Positions 34,084 to 43,624 of a stretch of DNA of 64,000 nucleotides are shown one piece after another. The notes beneath the pieces were generated by a model, which searched no databases, was not told where the DNA came from, and saw only the letters and a list, made by a program, of their open reading frames with translations. How positions within the stretch are numbered: position 1 is the first letter of the stretch; every line of letters begins with the position of its first letter. This DNA comes from Solilutibacter silvestris (GTDB lineage Bacteria; Pseudomonadota; Gammaproteobacteria; Xanthomonadales; Xanthomonadaceae): contig NZ_NPZB01000001.1 in the NCBI RefSeq assembly GCF_002895945.1, positions 263,501 to 327,500 on the forward strand, given 5' to 3'. The position numbers and the translations under genes were made by a program.

Positions 34084-36705
34084 ATGCCGGATCAGAACTC
34101 CCTCCCATTCCCGGACTCCACGCCCAGCCAGCAGCCCGCCGCGCCCGCGGATCCGGGCCAGGTGCCCGTCGAGCCCAACAACCGTCGCCCCCGCGAAACC
34201 ACCGGCAAGCGGCCGCTGTGGGCGCGCCTGCTGGGCGCGGTGCTCAACCCCTGGCTGCAGCTGAGGCTGGAACCACCGGACGCGGCCGAACTGCTCAACG
34301 GCCACGCCATCTGCTACGTCCTCGAGGACTACGGCATCACCAATGCCCTGATCCTCGAACGCGCCTGCCGCGAGGCCGGGCTGCCATCGCCGATGCAACC
34401 GCTGGCCGGTGATCCGCTGGGCCGCAAGCGCGCCTATGTCGCGCTGTCGCGCCGCCACGCCACCACTCTCAAGCAACTCGGACTTGGCCACGGGCCGGAA
34501 CAACGCACCCACTCCGGCTCGCTGGCGCGGCTGTTGCAGGCGCATCGCGACAACGACTGGCTGGATGTACAGCTGGTGCCGGTGTCGATCTTCATCGGTC
34601 GCGCGCCGGAGAAGCAGAGCGGCTGGTTCTCGGTGCTGTTCTCGGAAAACTGGGCGCTGGTCGGCCGTTTCCGCCGCCTGCTGTCGGTGCTGCTCAACGG
34701 CCGCGACACGCTGGTGCGATTCGCGCCGCCGATTTCCCTGCGCGAGATCGTCGATGAAGGCCTGCCGCCGGAACGCACGGTGCGCAAGCTGTCGCGGGTG
34801 TTGCGCACGCATTTCCATCGCATCCGCGCCGCGGTGATCGGGCCCGATCTTTCCACGCGCCGATTGCTGATCGACAAGGTGCTGGCCGCGCCCGACGTGC
34901 AAGCCGCCATCGCCGATACCGCGCGTCGTGACGGCAGCAGCAATGGCGAGGCGTGGAAGAAGGCGCACGCTTTCGCCTGGGAACTCGCCGCCGACTATTC
35001 GCATCCGGTGGTGCGTTCCGCCAGCTTCCTGTTGCAACCAATCTGGAACCGCATCTATCGCGGCATCCTCGTCCATCACCTCGATGCCTTCAAGGCCGTC
35101 GCGCCCGGCAACGAAGTGATCTACGTACCCAGCCATCGCAGCCACATGGATTACCTGCTGCTGAGTTATTTGCTCTACACCGAAGGCGTGGTGCCGCCGC
35201 ACATCGTCGCCGGCATCAACCTCAACATGCCGGTGATCGGCACGCTGCTGCGCAAGGGCGGCGCGTTCTTCATCCGTCGCAGCATCCGCGGCAGCGCGCT
35301 GTATTCGGTGGTGCTGAGCGAATACGTGGCGCAACTGGTGGCGGGCGGCTATTCGATCGAATACTTCATCGAAGGTGGTCGTTCGCGCACGGGTCGCCTG
35401 CTGCAACCCAAGGGCGGCATGGTCTCGATGACGGTGCGCGCTTATCTGCGCCAGCCGGCGCGACCGGTGCTGTTCCAGCCGATCTACATCGGCTACGAAA
35501 AACTGATGGAAGGCAACAGCTACATCGACGAACTCTCGGGCAAGGTCAAGCAGAAGGAATCGATCTGGCAATTGCTGATGGGCATTCCCAAGGTGTTGCG
35601 TTCCAACTACGGGCAGGTGGTGGTGAACTACGGCGAGCCGATCCGTCTCGACGAAGTGCTGGCCGAACACGCGCACGACTGGGACGGCAAGCCGCTGCAC
35701 GAGGATGATCGCCCGCAATGGCTGTCCGACACCGTCGAGGCATTGGCCGAACGCATCCAGGTGAACGTCAACCGCGCCGCCGACGTCAATCCGATCAACC
35801 TGCTGGCGATGGCGCTGCTGTCCACGCCCAAGCATTCGATGAGCGAAGCCGACCTGATCGCGCAGATCGCGTTGTCGCAGACGCTGCTGAAGGAACTGCC
35901 GTATTCCGATCGTGTCACGGTGACGCCGCACACGCCGGAGCAGATCATCGCGCACGGTGAAGAGATCAACGTGCTTGAACGCATTCGCCATCCGCTCGGC
36001 GACGTGCTCAAGGTCGAGGACGATGACAAGGCGATCCTCCTCACCTATTTCCGCAACAACGTGCTGCACCTGTTCACCGCGCTGGCGTGGGTCGCCACCT
36101 GCTTCCTGCAGAATCGTCGCCTGACCCGCACCACGGTGGTCAACCTTGGTCGCCGCGTCTATCCCTTCCTGCAGGCGGAACTGTTCCTGCCGTGGAACGA
36201 AGACGGGTTCGCGGAACGACTGGAACGCACCATCGACTTGTTCGTGCGCGAAGGCTTGCTCGACGAATCGCAGGAAAACGACACCAGCGTGCTGACCCGC
36301 GGCCTTGGCGAAACCGACGAAGTGTTCCGCCTGCGCGCGCTCGGCCATCCGTTGCGGCAGGCGTTCGAGCGCTACTACATCGCGATTTCGGTGCTGGCCA
36401 AGAACGGCCCGGGCACGCTGTCGGCCGGCGAGCTGGAAAGCCTGTGCCATCTCGCCGCACAACGGCTGTCGCTGCTGTACGCGCCAGCCGCGCCGGAGTT
36501 CTTCGACAAATCACTGTTCCGTGGCTTCATTCGCGAATTGCGCGCACTGCGCCTGGTGTGGCCGGATGCCAACGGCAAGCTGGAATTCGACGAACGCCTC
36601 GACGCCTGGGCACGCGACGCCAAGACCATCCTTGGCCGCGAACTGCGCCACACCATCGAGCGCATCAGCCCCGACGCGGTGGAGACCGCGAAAGCGGCGA
36701 ACTGA
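34084..36705 (+). CDS. plsB: Glycerol-3-phosphate 1-O-acyltransferase
   Basis: 873 aa inner-membrane enzyme making lysophosphatidate, the first step of phospholipid synthesis. The four acyltransferase blocks are clear: VPSHRSHMDYLLLSYLLY (block I, HX4D), GAFFIRRSIRGSALY (II), FIEGGRSRTGR (III) and LFQPIYIGYEKL (IV). The first 40 residues are a Pro-rich low-complexity leader ahead of the conserved KRPLWARLLGAVLNPWLQL. Length is normal for gammaproteobacterial PlsB. Confidence 0.97.
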   Translation: MPDQNSLPFPDSTPSQQPAAPADPGQVPVEPNNRRPRETTGKRPLWARLLGAVLNPWLQLRLEPPDAAELLNGHAICYVLEDYGITNALILERACREAGLPSPMQPLAGDPLGRKRAYVALSRRHATTLKQLGLGHGPEQRTHSGSLARLLQAHRDNDWLDVQLVPVSIFIGRAPEKQSGWFSVLFSENWALVGRFRRLLSVLLNGRDTLVRFAPPISLREIVDEGLPPERTVRKLSRVLRTHFHRIRAAVIGPDLSTRRLLIDKVLAAPDVQAAIADTARRDGSSNGEAWKKAHAFAWELAADYSHPVVRSASFLLQPIWNRIYRGILVHHLDAFKAVAPGNEVIYVPSHRSHMDYLLLSYLLYTEGVVPPHIVAGINLNMPVIGTLLRKGGAFFIRRSIRGSALYSVVLSEYVAQLVAGGYSIEYFIEGGRSRTGRLLQPKGGMVSMTVRAYLRQPARPVLFQPIYIGYEKLMEGNSYIDELSGKVKQKESIWQLLMGIPKVLRSNYGQVVVNYGEPIRLDEVLAEHAHDWDGKPLHEDDRPQWLSDTVEALAERIQVNVNRAADVNPINLLAMALLSTPKHSMSEADLIAQIALSQTLLKELPYSDRVTVTPHTPEQIIAHGEEINVLERIRHPLGDVLKVEDDDKAILLTYFRNNVLHLFTALAWVATCFLQNRRLTRTTVVNLGRRVYPFLQAELFLPWNEDGFAERLERTIDLFVREGLLDESQENDTSVLTRGLGETDEVFRLRALGHPLRQAFERYYIAISVLAKNGPGTLSAGELESLCHLAAQRLSLLYAPAAPEFFDKSLFRGFIRELRALRLVWPDANGKLEFDERLDAWARDAKTILGRELRHTIERISPDAVETAKAAN

Positions 36706-36906
36706 ACAACTGAAGGCAAACGCCGCGCAATCTGCGCTTGCAATCACAACTTTCCGGGTGATGCCGAAACGACGCCGGCGGCCGGATCCCTCCTTGGTCC
36801 ACCGCGCGGCGTCTAGCGAATCGGTGCGGCGTACCTTTGCCTAGCGCTGCGTTGTCCTCCCTGAACAACGGTTGCTGCCCCCGTTCCATCTGAGCTTCCG
36901 TGTCGC

Positions 36907-38103
36907 ATGCAGAGTGTCGCGTTTGGTGGCAGGATAGGCGACTTGGAAACACCAGTTGACATGGACTTCAACACTGCCGTAAGGACGCGCACAGTGATCA
37001 ACACGCTGGATTGCCTCTATGGCAGCCTGCTGGATGCGGGCAAATTCGATGTCTTCCTGAAACGCTTCGCCGAGATCGCCGCTGCGGATTCCGCCGCGCT
37101 GTTCGATTTCGATCTGTCGCGACCGCACGTGTTGCGTTTCACCACCTCGGCCTATGACGATGCGACGCATGCGCGCTTCATCGCGGCATTCCCGACGATC
37201 GAAGACAAGCTGTGGTGGGAACGCAGCGAACGCCAGATGACCGCCGGCTCGGTGATCAACGGCATCGATCTCGCCAGCGAGCACGAGATCAAGGCGACGC
37301 GCTACTACCGCGAGTTGCTGCAGCCGTTGGACATCCTGCATTCCGCCGGCGTGTGCGGGGTGATGCGCCAGGACGCGCAGTGCCTGCTCACCATCAACCG
37401 CAGCGAACGTCGCGGCCCGTTCGGTGACGACAGCATGGACATCCTGCGCGCGTTCGCACCACACTGGGTGCGCTACAAGCAACTGGAGCAACGGCTCGCC
37501 GCCGGACAACGCGACCTGCGCGGCCATCGCGGACTGGCGGTGTTCGAACTCGGCGTCGCCTTCGACGTGCGGCGGATGAACGGCCCCGCCGAGCATTGTC
37601 TCGCCGAAGGCTGGCTGCAACGTGGCCCCGATAGCGTGTTGCGCATGCACGACGCGCGCAGCCAGTCGCTATGGGCGACTTGCCAGCGGCATGCCGCGGC
37701 CACATCGAACACCTGCACGGTGCCGGTCTACGGTCACCACGCCGAGGTGGTCGCCTACGCGGCGCTGCAACCGATCGTCGATACCAGCCTCACGCCGCGC
37801 CGCTTGCTGTTCGTGCGCCCGTTGCAGCCCACCGGCAACCACGGCGACCTCGCCGCGACCTTGCGCCTGTCATGCGGCCTGACGGTTTCCGAGGCCAACT
37901 TCGCGGTGGCCCTGCGTCGCAGTGAAACGCTGGCGGACGCCGCGCAAGTGCTCGGAATCACCGTCGGCACCGCGCGCCAGCGCCTGCAGGAAATCTTCGA
38001 GAAGATGGACCTGCATCGCCAGACCGAACTGTTCCAGGCGCTCGATGCCTTGGCCGAGCTCAACGACCATCTCTACCACCGCGCGGAACAACCGCTGCAT
38101 TGA
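36907..38103 (+). CDS. LuxR-type helix-turn-helix transcriptional regulator, orphan
   Basis: 398 aa. The C-terminal 65 residues form a LuxR/GerE-type DNA-binding domain (LTVSEANFAVALRRSETLAD, then VLGITVGTARQRLQEIFEKM). The preceding 320 residues resemble the helical/PAS-like sensor halves of orphan regulators; no receiver aspartate or autoinducer motif is seen, so the signal is unknown. Two starts are possible: 36907 or ATG 36961 (MDFNTAVRTRTVINT). The 201-bp spacer before it shows no obvious promoter or gene. Its stop abuts that of the convergent DUF465 gene. Confidence 0.78.
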   Translation: MQSVAFGGRIGDLETPVDMDFNTAVRTRTVINTLDCLYGSLLDAGKFDVFLKRFAEIAAADSAALFDFDLSRPHVLRFTTSAYDDATHARFIAAFPTIEDKLWWERSERQMTAGSVINGIDLASEHEIKATRYYRELLQPLDILHSAGVCGVMRQDAQCLLTINRSERRGPFGDDSMDILRAFAPHWVRYKQLEQRLAAGQRDLRGHRGLAVFELGVAFDVRRMNGPAEHCLAEGWLQRGPDSVLRMHDARSQSLWATCQRHAAATSNTCTVPVYGHHAEVVAYAALQPIVDTSLTPRRLLFVRPLQPTGNHGDLAATLRLSCGLTVSEANFAVALRRSETLADAAQVLGITVGTARQRLQEIFEKMDLHRQTELFQALDALAELNDHLYHRAEQPLH

Positions 38104-38307
38104 TCAGGCCGGGGTATCCGGGATCAGCATCGACTCGAGTTTGGCGATCCAGTCCTTCAGCAGCAATTTGCGTTTCTTCAATCGACGCAGTGCCAGATCG
38201 TCCACTTCCACCGTGGCCTGGAGGCGGCCGATCGCGAGATCGAGATCGCGATGTTCGATCTTGAGTTCGGCCAGCCGGTGGGAGATGTCGGCGCTGTCGA
38301 TGGGCAT
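38104..38307 (-). CDS. DUF465 (YdcH-like) small coiled-coil protein
   Basis: 67 aa, highly charged and helical. The family pattern is visible: LKIEHRDLDLAIGRLQ, then LALRRLKKRKLLLKDWIAKL. The cellular role of this widespread family is not established. A TAAGCT hexamer stands six bases before the ATG and no ribosome site is present. Confidence 0.85.
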   Translation of the reverse strand: MPIDSADISHRLAELKIEHRDLDLAIGRLQATVEVDDLALRRLKKRKLLLKDWIAKLESMLIPDTPA

Positions 38308-38313
38308 GCCGCG

Positions 38314-38319
38314 AGCTTA
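38314..38319 (-). promoter_or_regulatory. Candidate -10 hexamer (TAAGCT) 6 nt before the DUF465 gene
   Basis: Minus-strand TAAGCT, then six bases (CGCGGC), then ATG at 38307. It is the same hexamer and spacing as before hemH. The 126-bp divergent spacer to cfa holds no other recognisable element. Confidence 0.4.
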
Positions 38320-38433
38320 GCCGGCAATTCGTCGGTCGTCATCGCCATGGTGCCGGAACCGCCTGAATCCGACACCGCGCCTTAACGCCCACCATGCCAG
38401 CCTGCGCCATCGGTCGAACACCAATGTCGCCGC

Positions 38434-39621
38434 ATGCCAGCCGACGCCCGCCCGCTCGAAGCGCCACTTCCTGATACCGCCCGGCGCCGTTGGGTGGCGG
38501 AATTGCTCGACCGCGCCGGCATCCACATCAATGGCGACAGCCCCTGGGATATCCGCCTGCATGACCCCGCGGCGCTGGATCGCGTGCTCGCGGAAGGCAA
38601 CCTTGGCCTCGGCGAGGCTTACATGGCCGGCCTGTGGGATTGCACTGCGCTGGACATGTTCTTCGAACGGGTGTTGCGCGCCCATCTCGACCGCGAGGTG
38701 CATCCCGCACGACTGGCCTGGCATGCCCTGCAGGCCAGACTGACCAACCGGCAGAGCCGTCGTCGCGCCTGGCAGGTCGGCAAGGCCCACTACGACCTCG
38801 GCAACGGGTTCTACGCGGCCATGCTCGATCCGCGCATGGCCTATTCCTGCGCGTTCTGGCAGGACGGCGCGCACGATCTCGCGCAAGCGCAGGAAGCGAA
38901 GCTGGAACTGGTCTGCCGCAAACTGGGACTCCGTCCGGGCATGCGCGTGCTGGACATCGGCTGCGGCTGGGGCAGTTTCATGGGCTATGCCGCCGAGCGC
39001 CACGGCGTGCACTGCATCGGCGTGACCGTGTCGCGCGAGCAGGCCAACTACGCACGCGAACGCTATGCCGGACTGCCGTTGGAGTTTCGCCTGCAGGATT
39101 ACCGCGACCTCGATGCCGCCGCGCTCGGCGGGCCGGTGGACCGGATCGTCAGCATCGGCATGTTCGAACATGTCGGTCGGCGCAACCATCGTGCCTTCAT
39201 GCGCGTCGCGCATCGCTGCCTGCGCGATGACGGCCTGTTCCTGCTGCATACCATCGGCAAGAACCAGCGCGATGCCACGGTCGATCCGTGGATCGACAAA
39301 TACATCTTCCCGAATGGCGACCTGCCTGCGCTGGGGCAGATCGGCGATGCGCTGGACGGCCTGTTCGTGTGCGAGGACCTCCACAACTTCGGTGCCGACT
39401 ACGACCCGACGCTGATGGCCTGGCACGCGAATTTCGAGGCTGCGTGGCCGCGTTTCGCCGACGGGCTCGGCGAAACCTTCCACCGCATGTGGCGCTACTA
39501 CCTGTTGTCCTGCGCCGGTGCGTTCCGCGCCCGCGACCTGCAACTGTGGCAATGGGTGCTGTCGAAAGACGGCGTACCCGGTGGATGGCGGCGTCCGGAA
39601 CAAGTCGGCGTCCGCGGGTAA
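38434..39621 (+). CDS. cfa: Cyclopropane-fatty-acyl-phospholipid synthase
   Basis: 395 aa SAM-dependent enzyme that converts cis-double bonds of phospholipid acyl chains to cyclopropane rings. It has the N-terminal lipid-binding half (LGLGEAYMAGLWDC), the AHYDLGNGFYAAMLDPRMAY motif, the SAM loop VLDIGCGWGSFMGYAA, and IVSIGMFEHVG with DKYIFPNGDLP later. Length is typical. It follows a 126-bp spacer divergent from DUF465 and runs directly into ttcA (12 bp gap). Confidence 0.96.
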   Translation: MPADARPLEAPLPDTARRRWVAELLDRAGIHINGDSPWDIRLHDPAALDRVLAEGNLGLGEAYMAGLWDCTALDMFFERVLRAHLDREVHPARLAWHALQARLTNRQSRRRAWQVGKAHYDLGNGFYAAMLDPRMAYSCAFWQDGAHDLAQAQEAKLELVCRKLGLRPGMRVLDIGCGWGSFMGYAAERHGVHCIGVTVSREQANYARERYAGLPLEFRLQDYRDLDAAALGGPVDRIVSIGMFEHVGRRNHRAFMRVAHRCLRDDGLFLLHTIGKNQRDATVDPWIDKYIFPNGDLPALGQIGDALDGLFVCEDLHNFGADYDPTLMAWHANFEAAWPRFADGLGETFHRMWRYYLLSCAGAFRARDLQLWQWVLSKDGVPGGWRRPEQVGVRG

Positions 39622-39624
39622 AAT
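39619..39624 (+). promoter_or_regulatory. Candidate -10 hexamer (TAAAAT) 9 nt before ttcA
   Basis: TAAAAT begins at the cfa stop codon and ends nine bases before the ttcA ATG. A weak AGGCGA ribosome-like sequence follows, so the transcript may have a very short leader rather than none. Confidence 0.4.
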
Positions 39625-39633
39625 GCCAGGCGA

Positions 39634-40545
39634 ATGAGCACCACAGTCCCCCTGACCCTCGCCGGCTCGCTCCCGGCAACCCAGCGCCGCACCGCGCCTG
39701 TCGACAAGCACGAGGCCGACAAGCTGGCCAAGCGCTTGCGCCACCAGGTTGGTCGTGCCATCGCCGATTTCGGGATGATCGAGGACGGCGACAAGGTGAT
39801 GGCCTGCCTGTCCGGGGGCAAGGACAGCTACGCCATGCTCGATGTCCTACTGCAATTGCAGAAGAAGGCGCCGGTGTCGTTCTCGCTCACCGCGGTCAAC
39901 CTCGACCAGAAGCAGCCCGACTTCCCGGAGCAGGTGTTGCCGGATTACCTGCGCTCGATCGGCGTCGATTTCCACATCATCGAGCAGGACACCTATTCCG
40001 TCGTCAGCCGGGTGATCCCCGAAGGCAAGACGATGTGCTCGCTGTGTTCACGCCTGCGTCGCGGCGCGCTCTACAGTTACGCCGAACAACACGGCTACAC
40101 CAAGATCGCGCTCGGCCATCATCGCGACGACATGGTCAACACCTTCTTCCTCAACCTGTTCTTCCACGCCAAGCTCAGCGGCATGCCGCCGAAGTTGCTC
40201 AGCGACGACGGCAAGCACGTGGTGATCCGTCCGCTGGCCTACGTGCGCGAAAGCGACATCGAGGCCTATGCCGACGCCAGGCAATTCCCAATCATCCCCT
40301 GCAATCTGTGCGGATCGCAGGAAAACCTGCAGCGCAAGCAGGTCAAGCGGATGCTGGAGCAGTGGGAGCAGGAATCGCCCGGTCGCGTCGAAACCATGGC
40401 GCGTGCGCTCGGCGATATCCGCCCGTCGCAATTGGCCGATCCCAAACTGTTCGATTTCCTCGCGCTCGGCAAGCACGGCGGTGCGACACTGCCCGATACG
40501 CACGCATGGCTCTCGGGTGGTGAGACGCCACGCGGCCACGATTGA
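39634..40545 (+). CDS. ttcA: tRNA 2-thiocytidine(32) biosynthesis protein TtcA
   Basis: 303 aa PP-loop ATPase with an Fe-S cluster that thiolates cytidine 32 of tRNA. The PP-loop [16 protein letters not shown], the paired cysteine motifs [11 protein letters not shown] and [13 protein letters not shown] that hold the cluster, and [16 protein letters not shown] all match the family. About 25 extra residues precede the usual start region; ATG 39634 is the first with a plausible promoter. Confidence 0.97.
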   Translation: MSTTVPLTLAGSLPATQRRTAPVDKHEADKLAKRLRHQVGRAIADFGMIEDGDKVMACLSGGKDSYAMLDVLLQLQKKAPVSFSLTAVNLDQKQPDFPEQVLPDYLRSIGVDFHIIEQDTYSVVSRVIPEGKTMCSLCSRLRRGALYSYAEQHGYTKIALGHHRDDMVNTFFLNLFFHAKLSGMPPKLLSDDGKHVVIRPLAYVRESDIEAYADARQFPIIPCNLCGSQENLQRKQVKRMLEQWEQESPGRVETMARALGDIRPSQLADPKLFDFLALGKHGGATLPDTHAWLSGGETPRGHD

Positions 40546-40607
40546 TTCCCGACATTCCGCAGGCGCTGCCCGAGGAATCCGTTTCCCTTCCCCTTTCTGG
40601 TCATTCG

Positions 40608-41516
40608 ATGTTCTTTCGCAACCTCACGCTGTTCCGTTTCCCCGCTGCCATTTCCTTCACCGACATCGACGAACGCCTGCGCGAGACCGCGCTGAAACCG
40701 GTCGGTCCGCTCGAACTGTCGTCGCGCGGCTTCATCCCGCCGTTCGGCCAGCTCGATGACGAGGCCGCCTTCCTGCACCAGATCGAACGTTCGATCTGGC
40801 TCGCCGTCGGCGGCGAGGATCGCCTGCTGCCGTCCGCCGTCGTCAACGACCAGTTGCAGAAGAAGATCGCCGAATTCGAGACGCGCAACGGCCGCAAGCC
40901 GGGCGGCAAGATGCGTCGCCAGTTGAAGGACGAGCTCGTCACCGACCTGCTGCCGCGTGCCTTCGTGCGGCCCGTGCGTACCGATGCACTGGTCGATCTC
41001 AAGCACCACGTCATCGCCATCGATACTTCATCGAAGAAGTCGGCAGAAGCAGTGGTGTCGCAGGTGCGCGAAGCGCTGGGCAGTTTCCCGGCACTACCGC
41101 TCAACGCCGAAGTCGCGACCGGCACGTTGCTGACCGGCTGGCTGGCCGGCGAGGCATTGCCGGCCGGATTGTCGTTGGGCGAAGAGTGCGAACTGCGCGA
41201 TCCCGGCGACTCCGGCGCGGTAGTGAAGTTGCAAGGCATGGAATTGTCGGGCGAGGAAATCGAGACGCATCTCGAATCCGGCAAGCAGGTGACACGACTG
41301 GCGCTGCAGCTGGACGATCACGTCAGTTTCGTGCTCGGCGACGATCTGGTGATCCGCAAGTTCAAGCTGCTCGATGGCGCGGTGGAGCAACTCGAATCCA
41401 GCGATCGCGATGACGTCCGCGCCGAACTTGATGCGCGCTTCGCGCTGATGGCCGCCGAATTCGACCGCCTGTTCACCGTGCTGGAGCCCGTGCTCAAGTT
41501 GAGCAAGGTGGGATAG
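40608..41516 (+). CDS. rdgC: Recombination-associated protein RdgC
   Basis: 302 aa DNA-binding ring protein that modulates RecA activity and replication-fork processing. The family start MFFRNLTLFRF at 40608 fixes the 5' end, with GFIPPFGQ and LLPSAVVNDQLQKKIAEFE further on. Length matches. The stop codon shares its last base with the GTG start of the next gene, so the two are coupled. Confidence 0.97.
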   Translation: MFFRNLTLFRFPAAISFTDIDERLRETALKPVGPLELSSRGFIPPFGQLDDEAAFLHQIERSIWLAVGGEDRLLPSAVVNDQLQKKIAEFETRNGRKPGGKMRRQLKDELVTDLLPRAFVRPVRTDALVDLKHHVIAIDTSSKKSAEAVVSQVREALGSFPALPLNAEVATGTLLTGWLAGEALPAGLSLGEECELRDPGDSGAVVKLQGMELSGEEIETHLESGKQVTRLALQLDDHVSFVLGDDLVIRKFKLLDGAVEQLESSDRDDVRAELDARFALMAAEFDRLFTVLEPVLKLSKVG

Positions 41517-42262
41517 TGGCCGACGCAGGTCGCGATGATCTGCCCGACCTCGCCCTGCGCCTCGGTGACGGGCGTACGTTGCAACTGCCCTGCAAGCGCC
41601 ACCCGCGCGCGCGCCGCATCAAACTGTCGGTGGACGAACGCGGCCCGCGCCTGACCCTGCCCATGCGCGCCAGCCTGCGCACCGCCGAACAGTTCGCGCA
41701 GGATCACGTGGCGTGGCTGGAAGCACAACTCGCGCATCTCGCCATCGATGCGCCGGAACCGTTGCGCGCCGGCGTCACCGCGACCCTGCCGTTGCGCGGC
41801 GAGTGGCTGCCGGTGCGCTGGCTGGCCGGGCGCATCAATCGTGTCTCACTGGTGGATGGCGAATTGCTGTTCGAGCGTCGCGGTGATTCCGATGCGGCGA
41901 CGCGTCGTGCCCTGCGCGATTTCTACGAGGCGCAGGCGCGCGCCGACATCGCCCGCTGGTTGCCGCAGCATGCGCCGGCACTGCCGCGGCAGCCTTCGCG
42001 GATCGTCTTGCGCAAGATGAGTTCGCAGTGGGGATCGCTGGCGCCCTCGGGCGTGGTCTCGCTCGATCTGTCGCTGGTGCTGGCGCGCCCGTCCGCGTTC
42101 GAATACGTGCTGGTGCACGAACTCTGTCACTTGATCCGCGCCGATCATTCGCCGGCGTTCTGGCGCGAAGTCCAGGCGCGCTGCCCGCACTGGCGCCGCG
42201 AACGCGCCTATTTCCACGCCGAAGGTCGTGCGCTCAAGGCGCGGTTGCGTGCCTTGACCTGA
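41516..42262 (+). CDS. YgjP-like (DUF45) zinc metalloprotease
   Basis: 248 aa SprT-related putative metallopeptidase. The zinc motif is HELCHLIRADHS, and the upstream conserved block MSSQWGSLAPSGVVSLDLSL is typical of the YgjP/DUF45 family. No signal peptide, so it is cytoplasmic. The start is a GTG overlapping the rdgC stop (TAGTG). Substrates are not known for the family. The pairing with rdgC is positional only. Confidence 0.87.
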   Translation: MADAGRDDLPDLALRLGDGRTLQLPCKRHPRARRIKLSVDERGPRLTLPMRASLRTAEQFAQDHVAWLEAQLAHLAIDAPEPLRAGVTATLPLRGEWLPVRWLAGRINRVSLVDGELLFERRGDSDAATRRALRDFYEAQARADIARWLPQHAPALPRQPSRIVLRKMSSQWGSLAPSGVVSLDLSLVLARPSAFEYVLVHELCHLIRADHSPAFWREVQARCPHWRRERAYFHAEGRALKARLRALT

Positions 42263-42327
42263 GATCGCTTTGACTTAGGTGCTTGCTCTCGTGGCACACT
42301 CTGGCCAACCGACACCGGGAACCAACC

Positions 42328-42759
42328 ATGGATCGAGGGTTGTTGCGCGCCACCAGCATCCGCGAAAGCGGAATGCGCATCCTGCCGCTGTTCGAATACA
42401 TCGGGCTGATCGTCGCGCTGCTGGCGACGCTGACCGCCGGCGTGCAGGAAGTCGCCGCGATGTGGCACAAGGGCCGGGTCGAAGTCACCGATCTGCTGGT
42501 GCTCTTCATCTACCTCGAAGTGCTGTCGATGATCGAGACGTACTGGAAGGCCGGGAAATTGCCGGTACGCATGCCGCTCTACATCACCATGGTGTCACTG
42601 GCGCGCCACCTGATGCTGGAAAACCAGAACTTGGGCTGGGCTGACACCTTGGGCGTCGCGATTTCCATCGTGCTGCTCGCGGTCGCGGTATTGCTGGTGC
42701 GTTTCGGCCACATCCGCTTCCCCTACTCGGACGCCGAAACACCGCACGGCGACCACTGA
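42328..42759 (+). CDS. PsiE-family (phosphate-starvation-inducible E) membrane protein
   Basis: 143 aa protein with four hydrophobic segments, including LFEYIGLIVALLATLTAGVQ, LLVLFIYLEVLSMIETYW and LGVAISIVLLAVAVLLVRFG. The F-x-YLEV-x-x-M-x-x-Y-W pattern is the PsiE signature. Function is unknown; in E. coli psiE responds to phosphate limitation and cAMP-CRP. No pho box was recognised in the 65-bp spacer upstream. Confidence 0.8.
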   Translation: MDRGLLRATSIRESGMRILPLFEYIGLIVALLATLTAGVQEVAAMWHKGRVEVTDLLVLFIYLEVLSMIETYWKAGKLPVRMPLYITMVSLARHLMLENQNLGWADTLGVAISIVLLAVAVLLVRFGHIRFPYSDAETPHGDH

Positions 42760-42766
42760 GTTTTCT

Positions 42767-43624
42767 TCAGCCGGAAAGGAACGATCCGACCCACTCCGCG
42801 ACCGGCTGCGGCGTTTCCATGTGCAGATGATGCGTGCCCGGCAGCACCAGTAGCTCTCCGTTTGGCACCGCATCGACATAGCGACGACGCACATCGTCGG
42901 GCAGATACGGTTGTGCCGGATCGGCGAATACCACCCGCGTCGGAGATTCGATGCCGCCGCACACCGCCACCACCTGCGCATCGACCGGCCGGATCCACGT
43001 CGGCACCATCAGGCGCGGATCGCTGCTCCACTGCCAGCCGCCATCGACTGCGCGCACGCCGCGTTCGACGATCAGTCGCGCCACCGGCTCGCTCATCGCG
43101 TTGGCGCGCATCCGCGCCTGGATCGCCACGTCCAATTGCGGGAACACCCGCAGCGATTTGGCATCGAGTGCACGCATCGCCGCGACGGATTCGCGCATGC
43201 GCACGGCGGTGTTTTCCGCGCTGTCGGCGAGACCGCCCAAGGCTTCGATGCAGACCAGCCGTTCGACGCGTTGCGGGCACGACGCCGCGACCAGGCTGGC
43301 GATGCCCGCGCCCATCGAATGGCCCAGCAGGTTGAAGCGCTCCCAGCCCAACGCATCGGCGACATCAAGCACGTGATGCACCGCCATCTCGAAGGTGTAG
43401 ATCGCGCCCGGCGGCAAGTGCACGCTATGGCCGTGGCCGGGCAGATCGATCGCGACCAGTTCGATGCCGTCGAGATGCCGCGCCATCGGCACGAAGCTCG
43501 CGGCGTTGTCGAGCCAGCCGTGCAACGCCAGCACGCGCGGTGCATTTGCACTGGATGACGAATGCAACGCCGTGATCGTGCCCAGCGGAATGTCGATGGT
43601 GGCGTCGTGCAGGTCGAGGCTCAT
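42767..43624 (-). CDS. Alpha/beta-fold hydrolase
   Basis: 285 aa serine hydrolase. Seen: oxyanion region LALHGWLDNAASF, IDLPGHGHS, nucleophile serine in NLLGHSMGAGIAS, and a C-terminal histidine in PGTHHLHME. The substrate cannot be inferred. It starts four bases inside the hemH reading frame end (overlap 43621-43624) and is therefore translationally coupled to ferrochelatase. Confidence 0.85.
   Translation of the reverse strand: MSLDLHDATIDIPLGTITALHSSSSANAPRVLALHGWLDNAASFVPMARHLDGIELVAIDLPGHGHSVHLPPGAIYTFEMAVHHVLDVADALGWERFNLLGHSMGAGIASLVAASCPQRVERLVCIEALGGLADSAENTAVRMRESVAAMRALDAKSLRVFPQLDVAIQARMRANAMSEPVARLIVERGVRAVDGGWQWSSDPRLMVPTWIRPVDAQVVAVCGGIESPTRVVFADPAQPYLPDDVRRRYVDAVPNGELLVLPGTHHLHMETPQPVAEWVGSFLSG

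Noticed and set aside
33787-36462. 891-codon antisense frame over plsB
   Set aside because: Shadow of plsB; composition is that of a reversed GC-rich gene.
36706-36906. Small gene in the 201-bp spacer after plsB
   Set aside because: The only open frames there overlap plsB antisense and lack a ribosome site or conserved look; I see nothing in this spacer.
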